DNA of 64,000 nucleotides from RPQJ01 sp963706535 (GCA_963706535.1 CAVPMU010000003.1:186001-250000); one strand, 5' to 3'; numbered from the stretch's first letter, positions 14,985-24,530 are shown. Notes: generated by a model not told the origin, from the sequence alone. Numbers and translations are program-made.

Positions 14985-17300
14985 TCAATCCGACTCCGGT
15001 GGCGGCGGTGCGATGACTTCGCGACTGCCGTTCGACTGCAGCGGACCCACCAGGCCGGCCGCTTCCATGGCCTCGATCATGCGCGCCGCGCGGTTGTAGC
15101 CGATCTTGAGCCTCCGCTGCACGCCCGAGATCGACGCCTTGCGGCTCTCGGTGACGATGCGCACGGCCTCGTCGTAGAGCGGGTCCTGCTCGGGATCGCC
15201 CGCGCCTTCCTCGCCGCCGCCCTCGCCCGGCAGGCCCGGGATCGGCGCCGACGGGCCATCGAGGACCTCGTCGAGATAGACCGGTGGGCTCAGGACCTTG
15301 AGCTTCGCCACCACGCGATGCACTTCCTGGTCGGAGACGAAGGCGCCGTGCACGCGCACCGGCAGCGAGGTGCCCGGCTGCAGGTACAGCATGTCGCCGT
15401 GGCCGAGCAGCGCCTCGGCGCCGCTCTGGTCGAGGATGGTGCGCGAATCGACCTTGGCCGAGACCTGGAAGGCGATGCGGGTCGGGATGTTGGCCTTGAT
15501 CAGGCCCGTGATCACGTCGACCGACGGGCGCTGCGTGGCGAGGATCAGGTGTATGCCCGACGCGCGCGCCTTCTGCGCCAGCCGCGCAATCAGTTCCTCG
15601 ACCTTCTTGCCGACGATCATCATCAGGTCGGCGAGCTCGTCGACGATGACGACGATGAACGGCAGTGGCTCGAGGAACGGCACGGAGTCCGGGTCGCCGC
15701 CCGGCGGCAGGCGCTTCATCTCGAGCGGGTCGCGCATCGGCGTGCCGGCGTCAGCGGCGTCCTTCACCTTGCGGTTGTAGCCAGCGAGATTGCGCACGCC
15801 CGCGGCGGCCATCAGCTGGTAGCGCCGCTCCATCTCGGCCACACACCAGCGCAGCGCGTTCGCGGCCTGCTTCATGTCCGTGACGACCGGCGCGAGCAGG
15901 TGCGGGATGCCCTCGTAGACCGAGAGCTCCAGCATCTTCGGGTCGATCATGATCAGCCGCACCTGCTCCGCGGAGGACTTGTAGAGCAGCGAGAGCACCA
16001 TCGCATTGACGGCCGTCGACTTGCCGGAGCCGGTGGTGCCGCCCACCAGCAAGTGCGGCATGCGCGCGAGATCCGCCACCACCGGATTGCCGCCGATGTC
16101 CTTGCCGAGCACCAGCGCGACCGGCGAGGCCATCTCGTCGTAGGCGCGCGACTTGATGATCTCGCCCAGCGTCACGATCTCGCGCGACTCGTTCGGGATC
16201 TCGAGGCCCATGGTGGACTTGCCCGGGATCACCTCGACGACGCGCACGCTCACGGCCGAGAGCGCGCGGGCGAGGTCCTTGGCGAGGTGCGAGATCTGCG
16301 CGACCTTCACGCCCGGCGCGGGCCGCAGTTCGAAACGCGTGATCACCGGTCCCGGGTGCACCTCGACCACCTCGGCCTCGACGCCGAAGTCGCGCAGCTT
16401 CAGTTCCACGAGGCGCGACATCGCCTCGAGCGCCTCGGCCGAATAGCCACCGTGGCGCGCCGGGGGATCGTCGAGCAGCGACAGCGCGGGCAACTCGGTC
16501 GAGCCGGGACGCTCGAACATCGCCACCTGGCGCTCCTTCTCGACGCGCTCGCTCTTCTCGACCTTCGGCGCCGGGGCCTCGATCCTGGGCGGCTTGCGCT
16601 CGGCGGCCTTCTTCTGCTCCTCGCGCACCACTTCCTGCCGCGCCTGCTTCACCTCGCGACCCGCCTTGACGTCGCGCGCGGTCGAGGCGCGCTCCTTGGC
16701 CCAGTCGATGGCCGCGAGCACGCCGCGACCGATGCGGTCCATGGTCTCGAGCCAGGAGACACCGGTGAACAGCGACACGGACGCGAACCAGACGGCGAGC
16801 AGCAGCACCGTCGCGCCGAGGAAACGGAGCGCGTCCGCGAGCCCTTCGCCCACCAGCGCGCCGAGCAGGCCACCGGCGGTGTTCGGGAACGAGGCCCCGG
16901 AGAAATGCAGGGTCGCGAGACCGCAGCTGCTCGCGAGCGCGAGCACGAACCCGAGCCCACGCAGCGCGGTCGTGCGGCGGTCGATGGGCTCGGCGCTGCG
17001 CCGGTCCTGGAACAGCGACCAGCCGGCGAAGCCGAGCATCACCGGGAACAGGTAGGCCGGCGCGCCGAACAGCACGAAGAACAGGTCGGACAGCCAGGCG
17101 CCAAACGGGCCGATCAGGTTGGTGACCGGGCCGGGCTGGCCGGTGGAGGAGAAGGCGGGGTCGGCGCGGTCGTAGCTCGCGAGCGCGACGAACAGGATCA
17201 GGGCGAGCGCGCCGAAGATCCACAAGGCACTCTCGCGCAGGCCGCGCGCGACGTTGGCCGCCTGCGCGGTCGCCGCGCCCTTGCCGTTGGACCTAGCCAC
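14985..17300 (-). CDS. ftsK: DNA translocase FtsK
   Basis: 771 residues, membrane-anchored hexameric DNA pump for chromosome segregation and XerCD-dif resolution at the septum. Four N-terminal membrane segments (about 27-185) are followed by a short charged linker and the alpha/beta motor with Walker A VGGTTGSGKSTAVNAMV, Walker B FIVVIVDELADLMMIVGKKV and ATQRPSVDVITGLIKANIPT. The C-terminal gamma winged helix (ASISGVQRRLKIGYNRAARM) reads KOPS DNA sites. The linker is far shorter than in Escherichia coli, as in many other bacteria. It heads the ftsK-lolA-vanZ-rarA operon and is divergent from trxB. Confidence 0.96.
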   Translation of the reverse strand: MARSNGKGAATAQAANVARGLRESALWIFGALALILFVALASYDRADPAFSSTGQPGPVTNLIGPFGAWLSDLFFVLFGAPAYLFPVMLGFAGWSLFQDRRSAEPIDRRTTALRGLGFVLALASSCGLATLHFSGASFPNTAGGLLGALVGEGLADALRFLGATVLLLAVWFASVSLFTGVSWLETMDRIGRGVLAAIDWAKERASTARDVKAGREVKQARQEVVREEQKKAAERKPPRIEAPAPKVEKSERVEKERQVAMFERPGSTELPALSLLDDPPARHGGYSAEALEAMSRLVELKLRDFGVEAEVVEVHPGPVITRFELRPAPGVKVAQISHLAKDLARALSAVSVRVVEVIPGKSTMGLEIPNESREIVTLGEIIKSRAYDEMASPVALVLGKDIGGNPVVADLARMPHLLVGGTTGSGKSTAVNAMVLSLLYKSSAEQVRLIMIDPKMLELSVYEGIPHLLAPVVTDMKQAANALRWCVAEMERRYQLMAAAGVRNLAGYNRKVKDAADAGTPMRDPLEMKRLPPGGDPDSVPFLEPLPFIVVIVDELADLMMIVGKKVEELIARLAQKARASGIHLILATQRPSVDVITGLIKANIPTRIAFQVSAKVDSRTILDQSGAEALLGHGDMLYLQPGTSLPVRVHGAFVSDQEVHRVVAKLKVLSPPVYLDEVLDGPSAPIPGLPGEGGGEEGAGDPEQDPLYDEAVRIVTESRKASISGVQRRLKIGYNRAARMIEAMEAAGLVGPLQSNGSREVIAPPPPESD

Positions 17301-17424
17301 CAGTAATCACCTGAAAGCTCAAGACTTTCTTGTAAGCCAATGAAGTTGCTAAGGTTACATGGGTAGCGCGGGGGCCGCCACCGATTCGGCCTGGCGATCG
17401 CCCGCGAGGCGTGTCCTGGGCGCT

Positions 17425-17453
17425 TTGCCGTCCGGCAGGTAGTTGCTTACCAT
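17425..17453 (+). promoter_or_regulatory. Putative sigma-70 promoter of trxB
   Basis: -35 TTGCCG (17425-17430), 17-bp spacer, -10 TACCAT (17448-17453), about 50 bp upstream of the trxB start. The divergent ftsK-trxB region (17301-17503) holds no gene; it also contains the small palindrome CAAGACTTTCTTG near the ftsK start. Confidence 0.4.
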
Positions 17454-17503
17454 GCCGCGCCCCACTGCAGGCGCTGCGCGCCCACGAGCAAGGAAGTATA
17501 CAC

Positions 17504-18469
17504 ATGAGCGGACCCCGTCACTCGCGGCTCATCATCCTCGGATCCGGTCCCGCCGGGTATTCCGCCGCGGTCTACGCCGCACGCGCGAACCGCAATCCCC
17601 TGCTCATCACCGGCATGGAACAGGGCGGCCAGCTGATGACCACGACCGAGGTCGACAACTGGCCCGGCGACGTGCACGGGCTCACCGGCCCGGGGCTCAT
17701 GGAGCGCATGCGCCAGCACGCCGAGCGCTTCGACACCGAGATACTGATGGACCACATCAACGAGGTGGAGTTCAGCCGCCGCCCGCTGCTGCTCAAGGGC
17801 GACCGCGGCGAGTACACCTGCGACGCGCTGGTCATCGCGACGGGCGCGAGTGCGCGCTACCTCGGGCTCGAGTCCGAGCAGGCCTTCCGCGGCCGCGGCG
17901 TGTCGGCCTGCGCGACCTGCGACGGGTTCTTCTTCCGCGGCCAGCGCGTGGCGGTGGTCGGCGGCGGCAACACGGCCGTCGAGGAAGCGCTGTATCTCTC
18001 GAACATCGCGTCGCACGTCACGCTGATCCACCGCCGCGACAAGCTGCGCTCCGAGAAGATCCTGCAGGACCGGCTGTTCGAGCGGCAACGCGCCGGCGTC
18101 GTGGACATCCTGTGGAACCACACGGTCGAAGATGTGCTCGGCGACGACTCGGGCGTGACCGGCGTTCGCGTGCAGGCGACCGACGGCTCGGGCCATCAGG
18201 ACATCGCGGTGGCCGGCCTGTTCATCGCGGTGGGCCACACCCCGAACACGCAGATCTTCGCGGGCCAGCTCGAGATGAAGGGTGGCTACATCGTGGTCCG
18301 CTCGGGCTCGGAGGGCGGCGCGACCGCGACCAGCGTGCCCGGCGTATTCGCGGCGGGTGACGTCGCCGACCACGTCTATCGGCAGGCGGTGACCTCGGCC
18401 GGCACCGGCTGCATGGCGGCGCTCGACGCGGACAAGTACCTCGAACAGCTGGACGCCGGCGCGCACTGA
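17504..18469 (+). CDS. trxB: Thioredoxin-disulfide reductase
   Basis: 321-residue low-molecular-weight flavoprotein that reduces thioredoxin with NADPH. FAD-binding GSGPAGYSAAVYAARANRNP is at the N-terminus, the redox-active CATCDG at about 137-142 inside the NADPH domain, the NADPH-binding GGGNTAVEEALYLSNI follows, and the C-terminal FAD motif is GVFAAGDVADHVYRQAVTSA. The ATG at 17504 has a clear AAGGAAG ribosome site. The next gene (PF04339 family) follows after 18 nt, so it is probably co-transcribed with aat. Confidence 0.97.
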   Translation: MSGPRHSRLIILGSGPAGYSAAVYAARANRNPLLITGMEQGGQLMTTTEVDNWPGDVHGLTGPGLMERMRQHAERFDTEILMDHINEVEFSRRPLLLKGDRGEYTCDALVIATGASARYLGLESEQAFRGRGVSACATCDGFFFRGQRVAVVGGGNTAVEEALYLSNIASHVTLIHRRDKLRSEKILQDRLFERQRAGVVDILWNHTVEDVLGDDSGVTGVRVQATDGSGHQDIAVAGLFIAVGHTPNTQIFAGQLEMKGGYIVVRSGSEGGATATSVPGVFAAGDVADHVYRQAVTSAGTGCMAALDADKYLEQLDAGAH

Positions 18470-18487
18470 CCGCGCCGCGGCCACCCG

Positions 18488-19636
18488 ATGCAGGCACAGG
18501 CGGAAGTCATCGGGCGCATGGCGGACGTCGCCGCGGACGAGTGGGATGCGCTCGAGACTGCGGGCAACCCGTTCCTGTCGCACGCCTTCCTCGCGGCGCT
18601 CGAGAACTCGGGCTGCGTCGGCGCCGACACCGGCTGGCATCCGCATCACCTGCTGCTGCGCGATGAGGCCGGACGCCTGGTCGGCGCCGTCCCGCAGTAC
18701 CTCAAGGCCCATTCCTGGGGCGAATTCGTGTTCGACTGGAACTGGGCACAGGCCTACGCGCGAGTGGGCCGCGACTACTACCCTAAGCAGCTCGCGGCCG
18801 TGCCCTACACGCCGGTGACGGGCCCTCGCCTGCTGGTACCCGCCGGTTCCAGCCCGCCGGTGCGTGACGCGCTCGCGCGCCTGCTGCAGGAAACGGCGCG
18901 CCGCGCGGAACTCTCCGGCGCGCACGTCAATTTCACGACGCCGGACGACCAGGCGGCGCTCGAGGAGGCGGGCTTCCTGCGCCGGCACGACTGCCGATTC
19001 CTGTGGCGCAACGACGGCTACCGCGACTTCGACGACTTCCTCGACCGCTTCCGCTCCGACAAGCGCAAGAAGGCGCGGCGCGAGCGCCGCCGGGTCGCGG
19101 AGTCGGGCATCGCGTTCCGCAGCCTGCGCGGCGAGGAGATCGAGTCCAGTCTCTGGCAGACGATCTTCGCCTTCTCCGAGCGTACTTTCCTGCGCCACGG
19201 CACGGCGCACTACCTGAGCGCGGCATTCCTCGAGCTGGTGGCGCAGCGGCAACCCGGCACGGTGATGGTCAAGCTCGCCGAGCGCGCGGGCCTGCCGGTC
19301 GCCGCGGCGATCTTCTTCGAGGGCGGCGGCTGGCTCTACGGCCGCTACTGGGGCGCCGCCGAGCACGTGGACTGTCTGCACTTCGAGGCCTGCTACTACC
19401 AGGGCATCGAGCACTGCATCGAGCACGGCCTCGTGGGCTTCGACCCGGGCACGCAGGGCGAGCACAAGCTGGCGCGCGGCTTCGAGCCCACGCTCACGCA
19501 CTCGGCGCACTGGCTGGCCGACCCGGCGTTCGCCACCGCGATCGGCCGTTACCTCGAGCGCGAGCGTGCCGCGGTCGACGATTACATCGCCTCGGCCGCG
19601 CAGCACCTGCCCTTCCAGCGCGGGCCCGGGCCATGA
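18488..19636 (+). CDS. GNAT/FemAB-like protein of the PF04339 (DUF482) family
   Basis: 382 residues with the acetyltransferase-like double-domain fold of the PF04339 family, often annotated as peptidoglycan biosynthesis or GNAT protein. Conserved segments are NPFLSHAFLAALENSGCVG, GWHPHHLLLRD, PQYLKAHSWGEFVFDWNWA, LWRNDGYRDFDDFLDRF, SDKRKKARRERRRV and the C-terminal GFDPGTQGEHKLARGFEPT. The substrate is not established. It is translationally coupled to aat (ATGA overlap) and lies between trxB and aat; some relatives instead carry an arginyl-tRNA-protein transferase near this place. The family assignment is firm, the function unknown. Confidence 0.88.
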   Translation: MQAQAEVIGRMADVAADEWDALETAGNPFLSHAFLAALENSGCVGADTGWHPHHLLLRDEAGRLVGAVPQYLKAHSWGEFVFDWNWAQAYARVGRDYYPKQLAAVPYTPVTGPRLLVPAGSSPPVRDALARLLQETARRAELSGAHVNFTTPDDQAALEEAGFLRRHDCRFLWRNDGYRDFDDFLDRFRSDKRKKARRERRRVAESGIAFRSLRGEEIESSLWQTIFAFSERTFLRHGTAHYLSAAFLELVAQRQPGTVMVKLAERAGLPVAAAIFFEGGGWLYGRYWGAAEHVDCLHFEACYYQGIEHCIEHGLVGFDPGTQGEHKLARGFEPTLTHSAHWLADPAFATAIGRYLERERAAVDDYIASAAQHLPFQRGPGP

Positions 19637-20325
19637 TCCCGTGGCTGAAGCCGGACGACCCGCCGGACGCCTTCCCGCCGGTCGCCGCCGCGATGCGCGA
19701 GCCGGACGGACTGCTCTGCGCAGGCGGCGACCTCTCGACCGCGCGGCTGCTCGAGGCGTATCGCCGCGGCATCTTCCCCTGGTACTCGGTGGGACAGCCG
19801 ATCCTGTGGTGGTCCCCCGACCCGCGGGCGGTGCTGTTCCCGGCGGAATTCAAGGTCTCCCGCAGCCTGGCCAAGGCCGCCCGCAACCGTGGCTTCGGCG
19901 TCGCGTTCGACCGGGATTTCGCGGCGGTGATGCGCTATTGCAGCGACGGCGACCTGCGCCCGGAAGGCACCTGGATCTCCTCCGCCATGATGTCCGCGTA
20001 CCAGGTGCTGCACGACCTTGGCTACGCTCATTCGGTCGAGACCCGGCGCGAGGGGCGCCTCGTCGGCGGCCTCTACGGCGTGGCCCTGGGACGGGTGTTC
20101 TTCGGCGAATCGATGTTCAGCCTGGAGCGGGACGCCTCGAAGGTGGCGCTCATGCGCCTGGTCGAATCGTGCCTCGCCCGTGGCGTCGAGCTGATCGACT
20201 GCCAGGTGGCGAGCCTCCACCTCGCGAGCCTCGGCGCACGGGAGATTCCGCGCCAGGAATTCGTCGCGCGACTGCAATCCGCCATTCCCGATCTCGAGCC
20301 TCCGGCGGCCCGGGGGGAAACCTGA
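19633..20325 (+). CDS. aat: Leucyl/phenylalanyl-tRNA--protein transferase
   Basis: 230-residue enzyme that adds Leu or Phe from aminoacyl-tRNA to N-terminal Arg/Lys of proteins, marking them for ClpS-ClpAP. Family motifs are FPPVAAAMREPDGLLCAGGD, YRRGIFPWYSVGQPILWWSP, PEGTWISSAMMSAYQVLHDL, GGLYGVALGRVFFGESMFSL and LIDCQVASLHLASLGAREIP. It starts at ATG 19633 overlapping the preceding stop and is followed 64 nt later by infA. Its partners clpS and clpA lie just beyond, so the N-degron pathway is clustered here. Confidence 0.96.
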   Translation: MIPWLKPDDPPDAFPPVAAAMREPDGLLCAGGDLSTARLLEAYRRGIFPWYSVGQPILWWSPDPRAVLFPAEFKVSRSLAKAARNRGFGVAFDRDFAAVMRYCSDGDLRPEGTWISSAMMSAYQVLHDLGYAHSVETRREGRLVGGLYGVALGRVFFGESMFSLERDASKVALMRLVESCLARGVELIDCQVASLHLASLGAREIPRQEFVARLQSAIPDLEPPAARGET

Positions 20326-20389
20326 ATTGCAATGCAAGAGGCCTTTATGCAGAATTCGCGCGGCCCGCGGGGCCCCACAGTGAGGATGC

Positions 20390-20608
<219 letters not shown>

Positions 20609-20612
20609 CGGA

Positions 20613-20640
20613 GGGGATAGGGGATAGGGGATAGGGGATA
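20613..20640. repeat. (GGGGATA)4 heptamer array
   Basis: Four tandem GGGGATA units starting a few bases after the infA stop. They are the reverse complement of the TATCCCC units found 40 bp further on, so transcripts through this region can fold into one long stem with the terminator hairpin at its tip. Confidence 0.85.
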
Positions 20641-20643
20641 GTG

Positions 20644-20672
20644 AAAAGGGCCGGCATCGCCGGCCCTTCTTA
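20644..20672 (+). terminator. Rho-independent terminator hairpin between infA and clpA
   Basis: Perfect 10-bp stem AAGGGCCGGC (20646-20655), loop ATC, GCCGGCCCTT (20659-20668), preceded by an A-run and followed by a T-rich tail (CTTATTCTT). Probably acts in both directions for the convergent infA and clpA transcripts. Its core GGCCGGCATCGCC recurs in the terminator at 51001. Confidence 0.85.
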
Positions 20673-20679
20673 TTCTTAC

Positions 20680-20756
20680 TATCCCCTATCCCCTATCCCC
20701 TATCCCCTATCCCCTATCCCCTATCCCCTATCCCCTATCCCCTATCCCCTATCCCC
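20680..20756. repeat. (TATCCCC)11 heptamer array
   Basis: Eleven perfect tandem TATCCCC units without interruption, ending about 11 bp from the clpA stop codon. Unit and phase match the array at 12595-12650. Perfect identity over 77 bp suggests recent slippage or active maintenance. Confidence 0.92.
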
Positions 20757-20767
20757 TTCCGCGGTGC

Positions 20768-23038
20768 TCATTCGAGCAGCGCGGGCTCTTCCGCCGACCT
20801 CGTCTCCACCTTCAGCGCGTCGTCCGGCCCCACGCTCACGAAGGCGTGGCCGCCGTTCGCGAGCCGCCCGAACAGCAGTTCCTCGGCAAGCGGGCGCTTG
20901 ATGTGCTCCTGGATCACGCGGGCCATGGGGCGCGCACCCATCTTAGGGTCGTAGCCGCGCCGGGCGATCCACTGGCGCGCGACCTCGTCCACGTGCAGCG
21001 CCACGCCTTTCTGCTCGAGCTGCGCCTCCACCTCGAGCAGCAGCTTGTCGACGACGCGCTGGATGGTGAGTTCGTCGAGGCCCTCGAACTGCACGATGGC
21101 GTCGATGCGGTTGCGGAACTCCGGCGCGAACAGGCGGCGGATCGCCTCCATGCCGTCCGGCGCATTGTCCTGGGTCACGAAGCCGATCGAAGCGCGGGCC
21201 ATCTCGGCGGCACCCGCATTGGTCGTCATGACGATCACGACGTGGCGGAAATCCGCCTTGCGACCATTGTTGTCCGTGAGCGTGCCGTGGTCCATCACCT
21301 GCAGCAGCAGGTTGAACACGTCGGGGTGGGCCTTCTCGATCTCGTCGAGCAGCAGCACGCAGTGCGGGTGCTTGGTGATCGCCTCGGTCAGGAGCCCGCC
21401 CTGGTCGAAACCCACGTAACCCGGCGGCGCGCCGATCAGTCGCGAGACCGTGTGGCGCTCCATGTATTCCGACATGTCGAAGCGCACCAGCTCGACGCCC
21501 AGCACCAGCGCGAGCTGGCGCGTGACCTCGGTCTTGCCCACACCTGTCGGGCCCGCGAACAGGAACGAGCCCACCGGCTTGCGCTGGTCGCCGAGGCCCG
21601 AGCGCGACATCTTGATGGCCGACGACAGCGTCTCGATCGCCTTGTCCTGGCCGTAGATCACCAGCTTCAGGTCGCGCTCGAGGTTGCGCAGCACGTCGCG
21701 GTCGCTCGAGGAGACCGTCTTCGGCGGGATGCGCGCGATGCGCGCGACCACGTCCTCGATCTGCTCGACGTTGACCGTGTCCGGCTGATCGCCCACGGGC
21801 TTCAGACGCTGGCGGGAGCCCGCCTCGTCGATGACGTCGATCGCCTTGTCGGGCAGGTGGCGGTCGTTGATGTGGCGGGCCGAGAGCTCCGCGGCCGCGC
21901 GCAGCGCCTCGTCCGTGTAGTGGATGCCGTGGTGCTCCTCGAACTTCGAGCGCAGCCCGTGCAGGATCGCCACCGTCTCCTCGACCGTCGGCTCGACGAT
22001 GTCGATCTTCTGGAAGCGCCGGGTCAGCGCGTGGTCCTTCTCGAAGATGCCACGGTATTCCTGGTAGGTGGTCGAGCCGATGCAGCGCAGCTCGCCATTC
22101 GCGAGCGCCGGCTTGATCAGGTTCGAGGCGTCCATCACGCCGCCCGAGGCGGCGCCCGCGCCGATCACGGTGTGGATCTCGTCGATGAACAGGATCGCGC
22201 CCGGCTGCTTCCTGATCTCCGCCAGCACCGCCTTCAGGCGCTTCTCGAAGTCGCCGCGGTACTTGGTGCCGGCGATCAGCGCCCCGAGATCGAGCGCGTA
22301 CACGGTGCTCCCCGCCAGCACTTCGGGCACCTTGCGCTCCACGATCAGCCGCGCCAGGCCCTCGACCAGCGCCGTCTTGCCCACGCCCGCCTCGCCCACG
22401 TAGAGCGGGTTGTTCTTGCGGCGACGACAGAGAATCTCGACCGTGCGCTCGACCTCGAGCTGCCGGCCGATCAGCGGGTCGATGCGGCCTTCCTCGGCGA
22501 GGCGGTTCAGGTTGGTGGCGTACTTCTCGAGCGAGGAGCTGCCCTCGGCATCGCGCTCGCCCTCGACCTGCGCCGGCTCGTCGGCGCGCTCCTCGCGCTC
22601 GTCGCCGGTCTTGGGGAGCCCGTGGGAGATCCAGTTGACGACGTCGAGCCGGGAGACGTCCTGCAGCGTGAGCAGGTAGGCCGCGTGGGAGTGCTTCTCG
22701 CTGAAGATCGCGACCAGCACGTTGGCGACCGAGACCTCCTTCTTGCCGCTCGACTGGACGTGGAACACGGCCCGCTGCAGCACGCGCTGGAAGCCGAGCG
22801 TGGGCTGTACCTCGCGCTCGTCGTCCTGCTTGAGCCGCGGCGTGGTCTGGTCGATGAACTCCTGCAGCTCCTTGCGCAGGCGGGTGGCGTCCGCGCTGCA
22901 GCCGCGCAGGATCTCGCGCACCTTCGGGGTGTCGATGATGGCGAGCAGCAGGTGCTCGACCGTCATGAATTCGTGGCGGGCCTCCCGGGCAGCCTGGAAG
23001 GCCTCGTTCAGGCAGATCTCGAGTTCGCTGCTCAACAC
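20768..23038 (-). CDS. clpA: ATP-dependent Clp protease ATP-binding subunit ClpA
   Basis: 756-residue two-module AAA+ unfoldase that feeds substrates to ClpP. N-domain LEICLNEAFQAAREARHEFM, first Walker A GEAGVGKTALVEGL with LFIDEIHTVIGAGAA, second Walker A GPTGVGKTEVTRQL with LLLDEIEKAHPDVFN, and the C-terminal D2-small domain (GARPMARVIQEHIKRPLAEE). The adaptor gene clpS lies 4 nt upstream in the same operon. A heptamer array starts just after the stop codon. Confidence 0.97.
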   Translation of the reverse strand: MLSSELEICLNEAFQAAREARHEFMTVEHLLLAIIDTPKVREILRGCSADATRLRKELQEFIDQTTPRLKQDDEREVQPTLGFQRVLQRAVFHVQSSGKKEVSVANVLVAIFSEKHSHAAYLLTLQDVSRLDVVNWISHGLPKTGDEREERADEPAQVEGERDAEGSSSLEKYATNLNRLAEEGRIDPLIGRQLEVERTVEILCRRRKNNPLYVGEAGVGKTALVEGLARLIVERKVPEVLAGSTVYALDLGALIAGTKYRGDFEKRLKAVLAEIRKQPGAILFIDEIHTVIGAGAASGGVMDASNLIKPALANGELRCIGSTTYQEYRGIFEKDHALTRRFQKIDIVEPTVEETVAILHGLRSKFEEHHGIHYTDEALRAAAELSARHINDRHLPDKAIDVIDEAGSRQRLKPVGDQPDTVNVEQIEDVVARIARIPPKTVSSSDRDVLRNLERDLKLVIYGQDKAIETLSSAIKMSRSGLGDQRKPVGSFLFAGPTGVGKTEVTRQLALVLGVELVRFDMSEYMERHTVSRLIGAPPGYVGFDQGGLLTEAITKHPHCVLLLDEIEKAHPDVFNLLLQVMDHGTLTDNNGRKADFRHVVIVMTTNAGAAEMARASIGFVTQDNAPDGMEAIRRLFAPEFRNRIDAIVQFEGLDELTIQRVVDKLLLEVEAQLEQKGVALHVDEVARQWIARRGYDPKMGARPMARVIQEHIKRPLAEELLFGRLANGGHAFVSVGPDDALKVETRSAEEPALLE

Positions 23039-23042
23039 GGCT

Positions 23043-23360
23043 TCAGGCCTCTTCCATGGTGCACAGGAGTGGGTGCTGGTGCTGGCGGGCGTAGGTCGTG
23101 ACCTGCGCCACCTTGGTCTCGGCGATCTCGTGGGTGTAGACCCCGCAGACGCCCTTGCCGCGGGTGTGCACCTCGAGCATGACGCGCGTGGCGGTCGTGC
23201 GATCGAGGCCGAAAATATGCTCGAGTACGTCCACCACGAACTCCATGGGGGTGTAGTCGTCGTTCAGCAGCACGACCTGGTACAGCGGCGGGCGGGCCAG
23301 CTTCGGCTGCGCCTCCTCCACCACCAGACCGTGGCCTTGCTGTGTTCGTTCCTCGCCCAT
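23043..23360 (-). CDS. clpS: ATP-dependent Clp protease adaptor ClpS
   Basis: 105-residue adaptor that recognises N-degrons (N-terminal Leu, Phe, Tyr, Trp) and delivers them to ClpA. A flexible N-terminal tail is followed by the core PPLYQVVLLNDDYTPMEFVV, DVLEHIFGLDRTTATRVMLE and HTRGKGVCGVYTHEIAETK, containing the conserved hydrophobic-pocket residues. First gene of clpS-clpA, behind a near-consensus promoter. Functionally linked to aat, 2.7 kb away. Confidence 0.97.
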   Translation of the reverse strand: MGEERTQQGHGLVVEEAQPKLARPPLYQVVLLNDDYTPMEFVVDVLEHIFGLDRTTATRVMLEVHTRGKGVCGVYTHEIAETKVAQVTTYARQHQHPLLCTMEEA

Positions 23361-23385
23361 GCCCTGCCGTTGCTCCCGCCATGCC

Positions 23386-23414
23386 TATATAGGGCCACGT
23401 CCGCCCCCTGACAA
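23386..23414 (-). promoter_or_regulatory. Sigma-70 promoter of clpS-clpA
   Basis: On the minus strand: -35 TTGTCA (23414-23409), 17-bp spacer, -10 TATATA (23391-23386), about 25 bp upstream of the clpS start. Confidence 0.65.
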
Positions 23415-23471
23415 GCGCCCGGCCCGGGAACCGTGGAATCCGTCGTGCCGTCCGATATTTGCGCACTTGTC

Positions 23472-23501
23472 TTGAGGCATTGTCCCGCAAGTCCGTATCA
23501 T
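23472..23501 (+). promoter_or_regulatory. Putative sigma-70 promoter of the gsp operon
   Basis: -35 TTGAGG (23472-23477), 18-bp spacer, -10 TATCAT (23496-23501). If used, transcription starts near 23508, so the GspC start must be one of the ATGs at 23530 or 23551 rather than further upstream. Confidence 0.45.
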
Positions 23502-23529
23502 GCGGCGTCACGGCGGCCCCAACTGCCGG

Positions 23530-24528
23530 ATGGATGAGCGCCCGCCTTTCATGCAGTTGCCACAGAGCCTGTCCCGACTCGCCTCCCTCGGGGAGAGCGC
23601 CCGGTCCGACCGCTGGATCAAATCTCTCCCGTTGTGGGTCTCGGTCGCCCTCGTGCTGCTGCTCGCCTGGCAGCTCGTCCAGCTCGCCTGGGTGCTGCTC
23701 GGTGCCCGCCAGCCGGCCGCGGGTGACCCGGCCGGCGGTTCCGCCGTGGCCGTGCCGGCCGGCCCGCGCGTCGATGTCGCCGGCATCGTGAACGCGCACC
23801 TGTTCGGCGTCGCGGGGGCCGGGCCGTCGGAGACCGACCCGAATGCGGTCGCGGCCACGCAGATGAACCTCGTGCTGGTCGGCACGATCGCGCAGGCCGA
23901 CCCGGAACTCGGCTACGCGATCATCGGCGAGAGTGCGCAGAGCGCGAAGGTCTACGCGGTCGGCAAGACCGTGACCGGGGGCACCAAGCTGCACTCCGTG
24001 TACCCGGACCGGGTGATCCTCGACCGCGGCGGCAAGCTCGAGGCGCTGCTGCTGCCGAAGAAGTTCCAGGGGGGTGGTCCGCCGCCCCCGGCGGCGATGG
24101 CGGCCGCAACCGGCGACCCGATGCTGGGTGACCGCCTGCGGCAGCTCGCGGCGGAGAACCCAGGGGCGATCACCGAGGTCATCCGGCCACAGCCGGTCTT
24201 CGCGAACGGCCAGCAGCGCGGATACAGGGTATACCCCGGGCGCAACCGGGCGCAGTTCACCAAGCTCGGGCTGATGCCCGGCGACCTCGTGACGGCCATC
24301 AACGGGGCGCCGCTCGACGATCCGGCGCGCGGCATGGAGATCCTGCAGTCCATGAACGCCGCGTCCGAGGTCACGGTGACGGTCGAACGCAACGGACAAC
24401 CCACGCAGATCAACATCAACAATGCCCAGGTTGCCGCCGACGCGGCCGCCGCGGCGGCCATGCCCGACGAAGCGATCCCGGTCAGCGAGATACCGGCGCC
24501 GTCCGGGGGACAGGACACAGCGGAGTGA
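23530..24528 (+). CDS. gspC: Type II secretion system inner-membrane protein GspC
   Basis: About 332 residues. One N-terminal membrane anchor (LWVSVALVLLLAWQLVQLAW) is followed by the periplasmic HR domain that touches the secretin (VDVAGIVNAHLFGVAG ... TQMNLVLVGTIAQADPELGY) and a C-terminal PDZ domain (GYRVYPGRNRAQFTKLGLMP, GDLVTAINGAPLDDPARG). GspC links the secretin GspD to the inner-membrane assembly. Start 23530 versus 23551 is not resolved. The gene overlaps or abuts gspD and heads the gspC-D-E-F operon. Confidence 0.92.
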   Translation: MDERPPFMQLPQSLSRLASLGESARSDRWIKSLPLWVSVALVLLLAWQLVQLAWVLLGARQPAAGDPAGGSAVAVPAGPRVDVAGIVNAHLFGVAGAGPSETDPNAVAATQMNLVLVGTIAQADPELGYAIIGESAQSAKVYAVGKTVTGGTKLHSVYPDRVILDRGGKLEALLLPKKFQGGGPPPPAAMAAATGDPMLGDRLRQLAAENPGAITEVIRPQPVFANGQQRGYRVYPGRNRAQFTKLGLMPGDLVTAINGAPLDDPARGMEILQSMNAASEVTVTVERNGQPTQININNAQVAADAAAAAAMPDEAIPVSEIPAPSGGQDTAE

Positions 24529-24530
24529 CG

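Noticed and set aside
14802..17306. Very long open frame on the plus strand opposite lolA/ftsK
   Set aside because: Mirror of FtsK codons in high-GC DNA; the translation is low-complexity Arg/His/Leu-rich with no domain, while the minus strand encodes clear LolA and FtsK.
20613..20756. Heptamer arrays as a possible CRISPR or phage-type repeat
   Set aside because: Unit is 7 bp with no spacers; repeats are contiguous tandem copies.
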